A stretch of DNA of 64,000 nt from SAR202 cluster bacterium (GCA_009392195.1 VFGY01000016.1:1-64000), one strand, 5' to 3'; shown: positions 40,111 to 51,478, numbered from the stretch's first letter. The notes: generated by a model from the sequence alone, not told the origin. Program-made: numbers and translations.

Positions 40111-42486
40111 ATGAAGAAAAAAAGTAAAAATAAAGAATTGGATGCAAATCAGAATCATCTGCTTAACCAAATACAAAATAAAGTTCTATGGTTGGCAGTT
40201 TATATGGTGGATTATGCAAATAAGCATAAAACCAGTTTAAGTGGTCTTAAGGTAGGTGGACACCAAGCTTCTAGTTCATCTGTGGCAACAATAATGACTT
40301 ATCTGTTTTTCGAATTTATGAAAAATGTAGATGCTATTTCAATTAAACCTCATTCATCTCCTGTTTACCATGCGATTCAATATTTATTAGGGAATTTAGA
40401 CGAATCTTATCTAAAGACATTGAGGTCTTTTGGAGGATTACAGGCATATCCAAGTAGAACAAAAGATCCCGATAATGTTGATTTCACCACAGGGTCAGTT
40501 GGGTTAGGAGCTGTTGCACCTAATTTTGCATGGTTAGCTTCAGAATATATACATACTAGATTTGATATGGCACCAGAAACAAAAGGTAGGTTTATAAGTT
40601 TAGTTGGTGATGCTGAATTAGACGAGGGTGTAGTTTGGGAAGCAATTGCAGACCAGTCTTTATCTTCAATCAATAGATTGATATGGATAGTTGATTTGAA
40701 TAGGCAGAGTTTGGATCGTGTTATTCCAGGCATAAGAGTTAATGTATGGAGGCAAATGTTCGAGGCTAATGGGTGGAATGTGGTTGAGGCGAAATATGGT
40801 GCGTTATTGGAATCGGCGTTTAGTATGGATAAAGGAGATTTATTACGTGAATCGATTGATAATATGCCCAACCAAATGTATCAGAGGCTATTGAGATCAG
40901 ACGGATTGGTTATAAGGGACTGGCTACCTAGATTTACAAAGCATGAAGCGGATTTGAGGGAATTTATAGGTCAATGGGATGACGATGGGCTACTAGAATT
41001 GATTAGTAATTTAGGTGGACATGATTTTAACACTTTGAGAGATAGGTTTGAAACTTTAGATGTAGAAACTGGTCCAAATGTTGTTTTTGCATATACTCTT
41101 AAAGGATGGAAATTACCTACTGTCGGAGACCCTCAAAATCATTCGGTTTTACTTAATTCAAAACAGATGGAAGAATTTAGGAATAGTTTGAATATAGAAA
41201 ATGGTAAAGAGTTTGAGGGATTTACGCCAAAATCAAAAGTTGGATTATTTTGTGCCGCAGTAAGTGAAAGATTAAATGCAAGTAAAGGCTTGGGTGAGAA
41301 GGATATATCGTATGCTGTGCCTAAATCTTTTTCTAAGGGATATAGCGGAAATATGTCAACTCAGCAGATATTTGGATTAATATTGACTGAATTGACTAGA
41401 AGTGCTCAAGAAGTATCAGACAGAATTGTTACTGTTAGTCCTGATGTTGCTAGCTCGACCAATTTGGGAGGGTGGATTAATAAGGTGGGAGTTTGGTCAA
41501 AACAGCCTTCTGAAGAATTGCCAATAGAACATCAACTTAGAGCTTTGACTTGGGAGGAATCTGATAAAGGACAACATTTAGAATTAGGAATTTCTGAGAA
41601 TAATCTTTTTATCTGTTTAGGGCAATTGGGACTTACTAATGAACGAGAAGGGGAATTAGTTTTACCCATTGGCACCTTGTATGATCCCTTTATACGAAGA
41701 GGGTTAGATGCATTGGTATATAGTTTGCAATCTGGAGGGAAGTTTATTTTTGTTGGCACTCCTTCAGGTTTAACCTTATCTCCAGAAGGTGGCTCACATC
41801 AATCTATAATAACCCCTTCGATTGGTTACGAACTCCCTGAGTTAAATTACTATGAGCCTTGTTACGGAAAAGAACTAGAATGGATATTATTAGATTCCTT
41901 GGACAATATCAAAAACAGAAAAGTATCCACCTACCTTCGTTTGACAAGTAAGAGGATTGATCAATCATTCGGTGATTTTCAAGGTAGCGTAGAATCTTTG
42001 GAAATTAGAAGAGAGCAGGTGATAAAAGGGGCATATAGAATAATAGATAGAAGTAAACAATCCGGGTATTCTATTGGCGACAATGTTGTAAACATATTAG
42101 GCTGTGGCGCGATTTTACCAGAAGCAATAAAAGCTAGCGAACAGTTGTATCAAGAAGGCATTTACGCAAATGTAATAAATATTACCGGCCCAGGACCTTT
42201 GTACAAAGACTTTCAATCATCTGTATCTTCTAAACTTACTGGCAAGTCTACAGAGAGTTATTTAAAAAAACTCATTCCTGAAAGTTCTCTCGGTGTTCCA
42301 GTAGTAACTGTAGTCGATGGGCATCCTCACTCGTTGTCGTGGGTGGGAGCTGCATTAGAAACAAAAGTTTTGCCCCTTGGAGTATCTGAATATGGGCAGT
42401 CTGGTACTCCAGAAGAATTATATGTGGAATATGGGATTGATTCTGTTAATATAATGAATGCCTGTTTTGAGGTGCTAGATTTATGA
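40111..42486 (+). CDS. AceE-like homodimeric pyruvate dehydrogenase E1 / transketolase family
   Basis: VGGHQASSSSVATIMTYLFF; GDAELDEGVVWEAI; RQSLDRVIPG; size 791 aa. Confidence 0.82.
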   Translation: MKKKSKNKELDANQNHLLNQIQNKVLWLAVYMVDYANKHKTSLSGLKVGGHQASSSSVATIMTYLFFEFMKNVDAISIKPHSSPVYHAIQYLLGNLDESYLKTLRSFGGLQAYPSRTKDPDNVDFTTGSVGLGAVAPNFAWLASEYIHTRFDMAPETKGRFISLVGDAELDEGVVWEAIADQSLSSINRLIWIVDLNRQSLDRVIPGIRVNVWRQMFEANGWNVVEAKYGALLESAFSMDKGDLLRESIDNMPNQMYQRLLRSDGLVIRDWLPRFTKHEADLREFIGQWDDDGLLELISNLGGHDFNTLRDRFETLDVETGPNVVFAYTLKGWKLPTVGDPQNHSVLLNSKQMEEFRNSLNIENGKEFEGFTPKSKVGLFCAAVSERLNASKGLGEKDISYAVPKSFSKGYSGNMSTQQIFGLILTELTRSAQEVSDRIVTVSPDVASSTNLGGWINKVGVWSKQPSEELPIEHQLRALTWEESDKGQHLELGISENNLFICLGQLGLTNEREGELVLPIGTLYDPFIRRGLDALVYSLQSGGKFIFVGTPSGLTLSPEGGSHQSIITPSIGYELPELNYYEPCYGKELEWILLDSLDNIKNRKVSTYLRLTSKRIDQSFGDFQGSVESLEIRREQVIKGAYRIIDRSKQSGYSIGDNVVNILGCGAILPEAIKASEQLYQEGIYANVINITGPGPLYKDFQSSVSSKLTGKSTESYLKKLIPESSLGVPVVTVVDGHPHSLSWVGAALETKVLPLGVSEYGQSGTPEELYVEYGIDSVNIMNACFEVLDL

Positions 42487-42534
42487 TTTATATTACGCAG
42501 ACTATTTTTCGAATTTATTATATAGAGGTGAATT

Positions 42535-43272
42535 GTGAACAATTATAAATCTATGATTTTAATTACAGGTATTATGATATCGATTTTAAGTTTTACAGCC
42601 TGTGGTGCATCTGATGATGCCGTAATTCAAGACAACCAGACTTCTGGTACAACATCCGTAGTATCCGAACCGGTAAAAACGAACCCTCCAAAACAAGGTT
42701 CAAGTAACAAAACTTATAGTTCTTCTCCAGTTATGAGTATTGACAAAAATAAAGATTACAATGCAATTATTGAAATGGAGAAAGGTGGAGAAATAGTAAT
42801 TCAACTTTTTGTTAATGAAGCACCAATAACTGTGAACAACTTTGTGTATCTTGCCAGAAATGGTTATTATGATGGTGTTACTTTTCATAGAGTAATAGAA
42901 GGATTCATGGCCCAAGGTGGTGATCCAACCGGAACTGGTACAGGGGGGCCTGGATATGAATTTGATAATGAACTAACCCCTAAAAGGCGTCATGATGGTC
43001 CAGGTGTTCTTTCAATGGCAAATGCAGGGATACAGAATGGTAAAGGTACAAATGGTTCTCAGTTTTTCATCACTTTTACTGAAACACACTTTTTAGATGG
43101 ATATAATTTAGATGATACACCAAAAGATTGTTCTCAGGCCGGTGTATCCTGTCATACAGTATTTGGAAGCGTGATTAAAGGAATGGATGTCGTTAACGGT
43201 ATTACTGTAAGGGATCCTAGTACTTCTATTAAAGCTGACGTTATGAAAACTATACGAATTACTGAAAAATAG
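42535..43272 (+). CDS. cyclophilin-type peptidyl-prolyl cis-trans isomerase, lipoprotein
   Basis: LSFTACG lipobox; [42 protein letters not shown] start. Confidence 0.93.
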   Translation: MNNYKSMILITGIMISILSFTACGASDDAVIQDNQTSGTTSVVSEPVKTNPPKQGSSNKTYSSSPVMSIDKNKDYNAIIEMEKGGEIVIQLFVNEAPITVNNFVYLARNGYYDGVTFHRVIEGFMAQGGDPTGTGTGGPGYEFDNELTPKRRHDGPGVLSMANAGIQNGKGTNGSQFFITFTETHFLDGYNLDDTPKDCSQAGVSCHTVFGSVIKGMDVVNGITVRDPSTSIKADVMKTIRITEK

Positions 43273-43288
43273 GGGTTGGTTTATGCAT

Positions 43289-45409
43289 CTACTTAAAAGT
43301 AAACGTATAAAGTTTGCCGTTAGATCCAATCCAAGTTTTGTCGTGTAGATTTGCTTTGCTTAGTACTGGTTGGTTATTGATTCTAATAGCTTTTTCTTTA
43401 TTGTTGTTAATAATCGAAACGCCTTTTCTGGAAAAATGAAAACTTGTTTGCTCTAATCCGGGCAAGTTAATTTCTTTACCAGTAATCATGTTTTTTGAAA
43501 TTAATTTTGTTATGTTAGACCGTTGGATTTTAGATAAATCTAGGCTCTGGTTATCTTTTTCTCCCTTAAGTATTCCGTATGGATTAGCTTGATTGACCCA
43601 GTATATATAAAATGCCAAAAGTATTATTGCAATTGTAGAAGAAGAATAAATCGCAATTAGAGTAATTGTGTTTCCTGCAGAAGAACCTTGAATAGCAACC
43701 GACTTAGTAGCGATATTGGAGGAAATAGGTGGTTTATCATTTGATTCGTTCACAGGTTTTTGGCTAGATTGGTTTGGTGACTTATCTAATATGTTTTCTA
43801 CTTTAGCAGGAATTGAGTTAAATGTTACTTGGTCTCCTACATAGAAATAACTTTGTCCTGAATATTCTCCCTTCAAATTGAAATAAAGCGTGAAGTTATC
43901 ATTGGTATCAGGTTTTGCAAAAATATCATATTCTGATGCCGTATTACCTGGATAAATATCAGTCGGTACGATTTCAATTTGAATCCTAGATTCATTATCG
44001 CTTGCAACAATGAATTCTATTTGGTCTTGTTTAACTGGATACGCTGATTCGTTGATGTGAGATGACAAAGTTCCAATTTTGGTTCTTTGATTAATTGGAG
44101 TATTTTGATTGCTCCCTGGATTGATTGTTAATACAGGAAACGGCTTTACTTCAACATTTGATACTGTTGATAATTTATAATTATGATTATCCCATTCGAG
44201 TTCTAATTTGATTTTGTGAGTTCCAATCTCATTTAAAGATGGAATTACTGCTGAATATACATCAAATTCATTGTTGGATGGACCGCTATCTTTGGTTAAT
44301 GTGTACACAATTGATGATTCAGATGGACCAGTAATTTTAGCAAATAAATTAGCATCACTGACTGAAGTTGGAGTTTCGCCATCTAGTATTTGAACTGATA
44401 ATGCAATTGGTTGGTTTTGAGGTAAGATTTCCTTTGAAAGCAAATTCATGGAATATTTGTTTTTCGAACTTTCCCACGTTGAAACGTGACCTTTAAATCC
44501 ATTAAGTTGAAAACTCCAATTACCAGGGTCAGGTTCAAATAATTTCCACATCAAAACATGAGGTGAGTTAAGGATTACGTTTTGTTGAGATTTCCCAGAT
44601 ATTAGATAGCCAGATGGATTACCTAGTGCTATTTGACCTAATGACGATTCACGAAGAACAACTACTGTGGTTTCCTTTGTTCCTGGGGGAATGTGAATTG
44701 CTGATGTCATTGATTCATTTTGGTCTAGTTGGTTACTTGCTATATTTGTTAGATTCTTTGCTGAAGAGCTTTTATGTATTAATTGGTTGATTAGTTTTTC
44801 ATAACCATCTGGAATTGTTAGTTTGAACAATTCTCCATTAGTTCTCTCAGTTATTTGGTCGAGAAAATATATCGACTCGGTATTGTGGTCTGGTAAAGCG
44901 ATCCCATCTATATGCCACCCTTTGCTTTTAAATCTATTTGTTAAAGGAGCTGTTTGGGCAACTAGCCCATCAAATTCTCGATCAGATTTACCGGTGATTA
45001 AAAATACACCAGATTCGTCGGAGGCATTTTTTAAACCTAATAGTGAATGGCTTTCGCGAAGTGCTAGAAGTAGTCCGTCACCTTTATTGGAGAGGCCTTG
45101 GTTTAATTGGGATATAAATTTATTTACATTATTTTCAAAGTCATCTTGGTTACGATTAATTGGTCCAATGATATTGTATGGGTCAGCCGCATCTATGAAT
45201 GCAAAATCAGTGGTTTCAGTGATTTTGGTTAAAATTTGTACAAATGATTCTGTGTGTGTGTGGTTTGTTACTGAATGGTTTGTTGCCATAAAATCAGCGA
45301 CAACAACAACTATATCTGACTGTCTATTGGCTTCAATAGATTTTATAGGCGCAAATGTAAATATTGTAAGTATTAATATTGCAAATAGAGTTAAATATCT
45401 ATATTTCAT
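43289..45409 (-). CDS. exported vWA-like protein with TM helix and C-terminal FHA-like segment
   Basis: Signal peptide, DIVVVVADFMA Rossmann-like start, TM ITLIAIYSSSTIAIILLAFYIYW. Confidence 0.55.
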   Translation of the reverse strand: MKYRYLTLFAILILTIFTFAPIKSIEANRQSDIVVVVADFMATNHSVTNHTHTESFVQILTKITETTDFAFIDAADPYNIIGPINRNQDDFENNVNKFISQLNQGLSNKGDGLLLALRESHSLLGLKNASDESGVFLITGKSDREFDGLVAQTAPLTNRFKSKGWHIDGIALPDHNTESIYFLDQITERTNGELFKLTIPDGYEKLINQLIHKSSSAKNLTNIASNQLDQNESMTSAIHIPPGTKETTVVVLRESSLGQIALGNPSGYLISGKSQQNVILNSPHVLMWKLFEPDPGNWSFQLNGFKGHVSTWESSKNKYSMNLLSKEILPQNQPIALSVQILDGETPTSVSDANLFAKITGPSESSIVYTLTKDSGPSNNEFDVYSAVIPSLNEIGTHKIKLELEWDNHNYKLSTVSNVEVKPFPVLTINPGSNQNTPINQRTKIGTLSSHINESAYPVKQDQIEFIVASDNESRIQIEIVPTDIYPGNTASEYDIFAKPDTNDNFTLYFNLKGEYSGQSYFYVGDQVTFNSIPAKVENILDKSPNQSSQKPVNESNDKPPISSNIATKSVAIQGSSAGNTITLIAIYSSSTIAIILLAFYIYWVNQANPYGILKGEKDNQSLDLSKIQRSNITKLISKNMITGKEINLPGLEQTSFHFSRKGVSIINNNKEKAIRINNQPVLSKANLHDKTWIGSNGKLYTFTFK

Positions 45410-45609
45410 AACGCACCACTTTTTACAAGTATAAGAAAAGTTTAAACTCTATTTCACTATCGGTCAATTAGAATGGGGTTATTAGTTTTTTAATGTACTC
45501 AAATAAAAAGTCTTACCAGTTTGGTATGTTTATGAATTAACTGTAGTAGGGTAAGTTGAAAGGTGAAAAATAACCATTTCCAATAAGTCCAATTGCAAAT
45601 CGAAAGTTG

Positions 45610-46770
45610 CTAAATTAACTTTTGATGTTTGTTTTTGAAGACCTTAGATCCAATTTTCATATACCTTAATGCTTGTTCGGTAGCGGATGATATTAATTCA
45701 GGTGCGTTTTGAGAAGCTTCTTCTAGGGTCATAGGCTTTGATGTTATTGGGGATGCTGCGTCTATACCATGTTCGTGAACTACTGAAAAATTTTCGCCAA
45801 GTGAGCCAGATATTGCAATTACTGGTATACCTAAATTTTTAGCGCGCCTCGCTACACCTATTGGCGCTTTATTATAAATGGTTTGGAAATCTAATTGGCC
45901 TTCTCCAGTAATAACTAAATCAGTATCAACTAGGGCTTTGTTTAAATCAACATAGTCGAGGACTATGTCGACTCCCTTGCGTAATTTGCCATTTAAAAAG
46001 GCAATTAACCCCCCGCCAAGGCCGCCAGCAGCTCCGGATCCTTGTACTTTATCTATTTTTATTCCTAGATTTTTTTCAACAACATTGGCGAAATTTGTTA
46101 ATGCTTGGTCTAGCGTATTTACCATTTCAGGTGTAGCTCCTTTCTGCGGGCCGTAAATAGCAGATGCTCCTTCAGGACCTGTAAGAGGATTATTTACATC
46201 ACAGGCAATTGAGAAATTACTTTCATTTATTCGAGTATCTATACCGTCGATGTTGATCGTGTTTAATTTTGACAAAGATTCACCGCCAAAGGGCAGTTCA
46301 TTTCCTTTTGAATCAAGCAATTTAACTCCTAATGCTTGTGCCATTCCAGCTCCAGCATCATTGGTCGCACTTCCTCCTATGCCTATTATAAAATCCCTAT
46401 ATCCTTTATTCAGGGCATCTAATATAACTTCTCCTAAACCATAAGTAGTTGAGTTAAGAGGGTCTAATTTATCCGTTGATACTAGTGCAAGTCCTGAACT
46501 CCTTGCCATTTCAAGTATTGCTGTATTATTGCCTAGTGCTCCCCAAGCAGAATCTTGTTGGTCTCCTAAAGGACCGGTGACTTTAACTGAGTTAATCTTG
46601 CCTTGGCTGGATTCAACTAATGTTTCAAGGGTGCCATCACCACCGTCTGCTACAGGAATCAATATATTTGTTGAATTTTCAATGACATTTTCAATTCCCT
46701 TTATCATTGAGTTTCCAACTTCTGTTGCGGATAAACTCCCTTTAAAAGCTTGAGGTGCTACTACGATTTT
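45610..46770 (-). CDS. glycerate kinase (GarK/GlxK family)
   Basis: MKIVVAPQAFKGSLSATEVGNSMIKGI; PVADGGDGTLE; GIGGSATNDAGAGMAQALG; start inside longer ORF. Confidence 0.94.
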   Translation of the reverse strand, partial: KIVVAPQAFKGSLSATEVGNSMIKGIENVIENSTNILIPVADGGDGTLETLVESSQGKINSVKVTGPLGDQQDSAWGALGNNTAILEMARSSGLALVSTDKLDPLNSTTYGLGEVILDALNKGYRDFIIGIGGSATNDAGAGMAQALGVKLLDSKGNELPFGGESLSKLNTINIDGIDTRINESNFSIACDVNNPLTGPEGASAIYGPQKGATPEMVNTLDQALTNFANVVEKNLGIKIDKVQGSGAAGGLGGGLIAFLNGKLRKGVDIVLDYVDLNKALVDTDLVITGEGQLDFQTIYNKAPIGVARRAKNLGIPVIAISGSLGENFSVVHEHGIDAASPITSKPMTLEEASQNAPELISSATEQALRYMKIGSKVFKNKHQKLI

Positions 46771-46891
46771 CATATATAATTTACCTGTATCATGTAAGTT
46801 GATTAGATTATACAATATAGTAATATGTGAAAATACCCGATGGAATATAGCATAGATTATTTTCCAGACGGGATTTAAGGGACATTAATCA

Positions 46892-48238
46892 ATGGGTGGA
46901 AATGTGAAAGAACTTCAAGAATTAAAAACATCGATTATTGAAAGCATAGATCGTAAATCTATTGATGCCATCAATATAGCAAAGCAGGTATTGAAAAATC
47001 CAGAACCAGGTTTTAGGGAATATAAAACTAGCCAAATAGTCAAAAATGAATTTGAAAAACTAGGGTTAAATTATGAGGCAGATATAGCATTAACTGGAGT
47101 AAAGGCGAAATTAACAACTGGTAAATCAGGGCCAAATATTGCTGTTATAGGAGAATTAGATTCTTTAATCGTAAAAGGTCACGAATTTGCCGATCCAGAA
47201 ACACTTGCGGCACATGCTTGTGGTCATCATTGCCAAATTGCCATGATGCTAGCTGTTGCGAGTTGTTTTTCATCTTCAGATATATTGGAATCGTTGAGTG
47301 GATCGTTAACTTTCATAGCAGTACCTGCAGAAGAATATATAGAAATAGAATTTAGAAACGACTTGATGAAAGCCGGTAAATTAGAATTTTTGGGAGGTAA
47401 ACCTGAATTTGTGAGGTTGGGAGCTTTGGATGATGTAGATATAGCAATGATGACGCATACAGATGCTAGAGATTCCATGGGAGGTGATATAGGGGTAGCG
47501 CCTACAAATAATGGTATGCTGGCTAAATTAATATCATATGTTGGATTAGCCGCTCATGCAGGAGGATCTCCTCATACAGGTATTAATGCTTTAAATGCAG
47601 CTACAATTGCACTTTCGGCAATTCATGCACAAAGAGAAACTTTTCAAGAAGAGGATAGTATAAGGATTCATCCTATTATTACTAGAGGAGGATTAGCTGT
47701 AAGTTCAGTTCCATCCGATGTTAGAATTGAAACTTTTGTTAGAGGAAGTAATGTAGAAGCGATAATTGATGCAAGTGCAAAAGTAGACAGAGCGCTAAAG
47801 GCAGGAGCATTAGCAGTTGGGGCTGATGTTAATATTGTTACTCTTCCTGGTTATTTACCAATAGTAACAGATAATAATCTTGAAAATATTTATATTGAAA
47901 ATGCAAAAAGATTAGTGGGTTCAAATAAGGTTGTTAAGATGAAACACAGAACTGGTTCAACAGACATGGGTGATTTAAGCCAGATAATGCCAGTGATACA
48001 TCCGTATGTTGGTGCTGCTAGTGGGGTGGCTCATGGGCCCCATTATCTAATTGAGGATTACGAATTAGGAGTCGTCACTGGGGCCAAAGCAATGGCTTTA
48101 ACAATAGCTGATTTAATGATTTCAAATGGGGGTAAAGCCGAGAGTGTAATCGATGATCATAAAAATCTGATGACCAAATCCCAATATTTGAAATTCCTAC
48201 GTTCTAATTTCAAAGATGAATATTTCTCATATAAATAA
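46892..48238 (+). CDS. M20-family amidohydrolase/peptidase
   Basis: GELDSLI; AAHACGHHCQIAMMLA; PAEEYIEI; GLAAHAGGSPHTGINALNA. Confidence 0.9.
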   Translation: MGGNVKELQELKTSIIESIDRKSIDAINIAKQVLKNPEPGFREYKTSQIVKNEFEKLGLNYEADIALTGVKAKLTTGKSGPNIAVIGELDSLIVKGHEFADPETLAAHACGHHCQIAMMLAVASCFSSSDILESLSGSLTFIAVPAEEYIEIEFRNDLMKAGKLEFLGGKPEFVRLGALDDVDIAMMTHTDARDSMGGDIGVAPTNNGMLAKLISYVGLAAHAGGSPHTGINALNAATIALSAIHAQRETFQEEDSIRIHPIITRGGLAVSSVPSDVRIETFVRGSNVEAIIDASAKVDRALKAGALAVGADVNIVTLPGYLPIVTDNNLENIYIENAKRLVGSNKVVKMKHRTGSTDMGDLSQIMPVIHPYVGAASGVAHGPHYLIEDYELGVVTGAKAMALTIADLMISNGGKAESVIDDHKNLMTKSQYLKFLRSNFKDEYFSYK

Positions 48239-48241
48239 ACT

Positions 48242-50860
48242 TTAAGATTTAACTCGATTATTTAGCCACTCACCTATATCCTGAGAATTTTTATTCATCC
48301 ATGCGATATTGATTTTTATGTTTTCTATAGTTTGATTGATACTTCTATTAGCAGAGGGAGTTGGATTTGAATTGTAGAAAGATTCTACATCCTTAAGATG
48401 TTCAACAGATTTGAAGTTTGCTGGAGTTCCCACTAATCTCATAAGACTGAATCCACCGTCTCCATACCTTCTGTTGAATTCTATCCAATTGTTTTTCAAA
48501 AATTCCCATGCTAATTCTTCTCCTGACGGATTGTTGCCTATACCTACTACTATACCTATAGTGTTATGGTATCGGATTTCATCTGAAAGTGATTTTTCTA
48601 ATAATTGTTGTAATAAAAGTTTGTCAGTAAAACATGTCATCGACCGTAATATTCGAACTCTTTCCTCTTCAAGTTCACTGTCTTTTTGAAGGTTCCAAAG
48701 TTTGTCGAAAATCTCTTGATCTCCAGCTTTTGCAACCAAACTGTATACAGTACTTTTTATATTTGGATCGATAATTTTTCCGGAAGTACAATATTCTTTG
48801 AATATTTCTTTTGCTTTGGAGATAGTATTTGAATCCCCATTGTCTCCCAAAGTGTTTAATACAGTAGTACGCAATATCATATCTAGGTGTTTGTCTGAGG
48901 AACTAGGTGTCCAATTTATTGTTGGTTTAATTGAATCTAATAAACTAACAATAAATTTCTGTAATGATTTTGTATTCGTAGTGTTCGATAGTTGGTGTCC
49001 AATAGATTTTAAATTCGCACATAAATCCTGCCACACTATGGCATTAGTCTCATTTGTATAAGCTAAGCAAATGTCCAAAAAATTTGTAATAGGTATTAAT
49101 CCTGACTTTGATAATGCAAAAGCATCGTTTTGCAACCCTACTCTATCGGCAGGCGGAAGAAGTTTTTGTGAGATTGCGAAGCTGAGGGATTCCCAATTGT
49201 CATCATTGTAATTAACTCTGAAAAAGCCAGTTTGCAGAGGGTTAATCTTCACCCAATTATGGGATGGATCTATCGCCTTTATATTTTGTTCTATCGTAAT
49301 TGACGCATGTTTTTTGTCAAAAGAAGTTCTTGTTTCTTGAGAAGATAGTGGAGTTTGTATGTTTAATGGGATATGCCATATTTGGTTCATATTAGTTTTT
49401 TCTTCGACAATATTTGAAAATAGAAATTGTTGTTGCTTAACTTCTATATTTATTTCCTCATCCGGTTTTAATTCAATGTTTGCATTAATCCATGGATATC
49501 CAGTTTGGTTGGTCCAGCTATCCATTATTTGTGAAATTGGTTTACCTGATGCTTCAGAAAGAGCAATCCATAAGTCTTTAGTAGTTGCATTACCAAAAGA
49601 ATTTTTCATTAAGTAGCTAGAAATGCCTTTACGGAAAATTTCAGTTCCGATAAAGGATTCAATCATCCTTAATAGAGAAGCCCCTTTACTATAACTGATA
49701 GCGTCAAATAGTTGTCCTATTTCTCCTGGGTTATTAACCTCTTGTTCTATAGGATGAGAGTTTTCTAAACCATCTAAATTAAAAGCTTCATGAGTATCGT
49801 ATGTTATAAATTGATTCCATACTTCCCAGTCTGGAAAAAGATTGTCTACTGCTTTATCTCCCATCCATGATGCAAAACTTTCGTTAAGCCAAAGATCGTT
49901 CCACCAATTCATTGTGACTAAGTCTCCAAACCACATGTGAGCCATTTCGTGGGATATAATACTGGCTACATTTTGTTTAGTCATGGATGAACTCTTATTA
50001 GGGTCAACCAATAGTGCATTTTCTCTGTAGGTTATCGCACCCCAGTTTTCCATAGCTCCTGCTGCGAAATCTGGTATTGCGATGTGGTCGAGTTTAGGTA
50101 GTGGGTAAGGGATAGAGAAATATTCATTGAAATATTTTAGAAGGTTACAAGAAACGTCTAAGGCAAATGTTCCAAGTGATTCTTTATCTTTAGTCGTCCA
50201 AATTCTCATCAATGTGCCATCAGGAGTCATCCTTTCTATACAGCTTAATTCGCCGATGATGAAAGCGAGTAAGTAAGTAGACATTATTGGAGTTTCCGCG
50301 AATTCAATTATCTTTTTTTCACCAATTGGAGTGGTAGATAATATTGGCATGTTAGATATGGCTTGTAGGTGTGTGGGTATTATTAGCCGTAATTTGAAGT
50401 TTGATTTGAATTTGGGTTCATCCCAACAAGGGATAGCTTTTCTTGCATCAGTAGGTTCAAATTGAGTTGTTGCAAGATGTTTAGTTTTCCCGCTAGAATC
50501 CTTATATTGACTTCGATAAAAGCCACGCAATTTATCATTCAAAGTTCCAGTGTAGGAGATAAATAAAATATAATCTCCTATGGGAATTTTATTTTCAAAT
50601 TTAAAAAAAACTGATTCCGATTTTTTTTCTTCCGATATAGATTTTGGAATAAACACTTTGCCATGTTTTGAAGATAATTGGCATGAATTTATGTTTAATT
50701 CAGATGAATTTAGGATTATGGTATCGGTTTCCTTTAGTATTTGTATATCTATAGAAATATTGCCTGAAAAAACAAATTGGTTTAAATCAGGCTCAATTGT
50801 TATATCGTATTTTTTTGGACTTATATAATCTGGAAGTAGTCCCATATTAGGATTTGGCAT
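48242..50860 (-). CDS. pepN: M1 family aminopeptidase
   Basis: GAMENWGAITYRE; HEMAHMWFGDLVTMNWWNDLWLNESFASW. Confidence 0.95.
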   Translation of the reverse strand: MPNPNMGLLPDYISPKKYDITIEPDLNQFVFSGNISIDIQILKETDTIILNSSELNINSCQLSSKHGKVFIPKSISEEKKSESVFFKFENKIPIGDYILFISYTGTLNDKLRGFYRSQYKDSSGKTKHLATTQFEPTDARKAIPCWDEPKFKSNFKLRLIIPTHLQAISNMPILSTTPIGEKKIIEFAETPIMSTYLLAFIIGELSCIERMTPDGTLMRIWTTKDKESLGTFALDVSCNLLKYFNEYFSIPYPLPKLDHIAIPDFAAGAMENWGAITYRENALLVDPNKSSSMTKQNVASIISHEMAHMWFGDLVTMNWWNDLWLNESFASWMGDKAVDNLFPDWEVWNQFITYDTHEAFNLDGLENSHPIEQEVNNPGEIGQLFDAISYSKGASLLRMIESFIGTEIFRKGISSYLMKNSFGNATTKDLWIALSEASGKPISQIMDSWTNQTGYPWINANIELKPDEEINIEVKQQQFLFSNIVEEKTNMNQIWHIPLNIQTPLSSQETRTSFDKKHASITIEQNIKAIDPSHNWVKINPLQTGFFRVNYNDDNWESLSFAISQKLLPPADRVGLQNDAFALSKSGLIPITNFLDICLAYTNETNAIVWQDLCANLKSIGHQLSNTTNTKSLQKFIVSLLDSIKPTINWTPSSSDKHLDMILRTTVLNTLGDNGDSNTISKAKEIFKEYCTSGKIIDPNIKSTVYSLVAKAGDQEIFDKLWNLQKDSELEEERVRILRSMTCFTDKLLLQQLLEKSLSDEIRYHNTIGIVVGIGNNPSGEELAWEFLKNNWIEFNRRYGDGGFSLMRLVGTPANFKSVEHLKDVESFYNSNPTPSANRSINQTIENIKINIAWMNKNSQDIGEWLNNRVKS

Positions 50861-50884
50861 TAACGACTCCTTTCTGTAAAATGT

Positions 50885-51478
50885 TCAGCGATTAGAGATA
50901 ATGTCGTTGATTTTTTGAAGGGTTTGTTCTATTTTCCCTTCAGGGTTATTAACAACATGATCAAATTCATTTTTAGATTCTATTTCCAATAGAGCTGTTT
51001 CCATTCGCAGTCTAAATGATTCTTTTGATTCACTCATTCGGGCACTAAGATGTTCCGCAAGCTTTGATATGTCAGGCGGGGTTATGAATATAGTTATTAC
51101 TTCATTGATGATGTTTTTAATAGTTTTAGCACCTTGAATATCAGCTTTTATAATTACGTTTTTGTTTTGTGATAATGCTAGATGTACTTGATTTTTCGGA
51201 ACTCCGTAATTGTTGTTATATACTCTAGCCCATTCCAAAAAATCATTTGAGTCAATCATTTGTTGGAATTTTTTATTGCTTACGAAAAAATAATCTTTTC
51301 CATTTATTTCGTTAGTTCTTTGCTTTCTTGTTGTTACTGTAACTACATAATGGTTTGAAGTATAGATTTTTTTCATTCGATTCAAAATTGTATCTTTTCC
51401 AACTCCTGAAGGACCAGAGATAACAAATATTTTTGGAGTTTGTATTGGGTTTTTTGTCTCATGTATCTTATTATTCAT
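50885..51478 (-). CDS. gmk: guanylate kinase
   Basis: VISGPSGVGKDTILNRM; VTTRKQRTNEINGKDYFFVS. Confidence 0.95.
   Translation of the reverse strand: MNNKIHETKNPIQTPKIFVISGPSGVGKDTILNRMKKIYTSNHYVVTVTTRKQRTNEINGKDYFFVSNKKFQQMIDSNDFLEWARVYNNNYGVPKNQVHLALSQNKNVIIKADIQGAKTIKNIINEVITIFITPPDISKLAEHLSARMSESKESFRLRMETALLEIESKNEFDHVVNNPEGKIEQTLQKINDIISNR

Noticed and set aside
40407-40871. 154-aa minus-strand ORF
   Set aside because: Antisense to the AceE-like gene; no supporting motif
44823-45434. 203-aa plus-strand ORF
   Set aside because: Antisense to the signal-peptide-bearing vWA-like CDS; no recognisable motif
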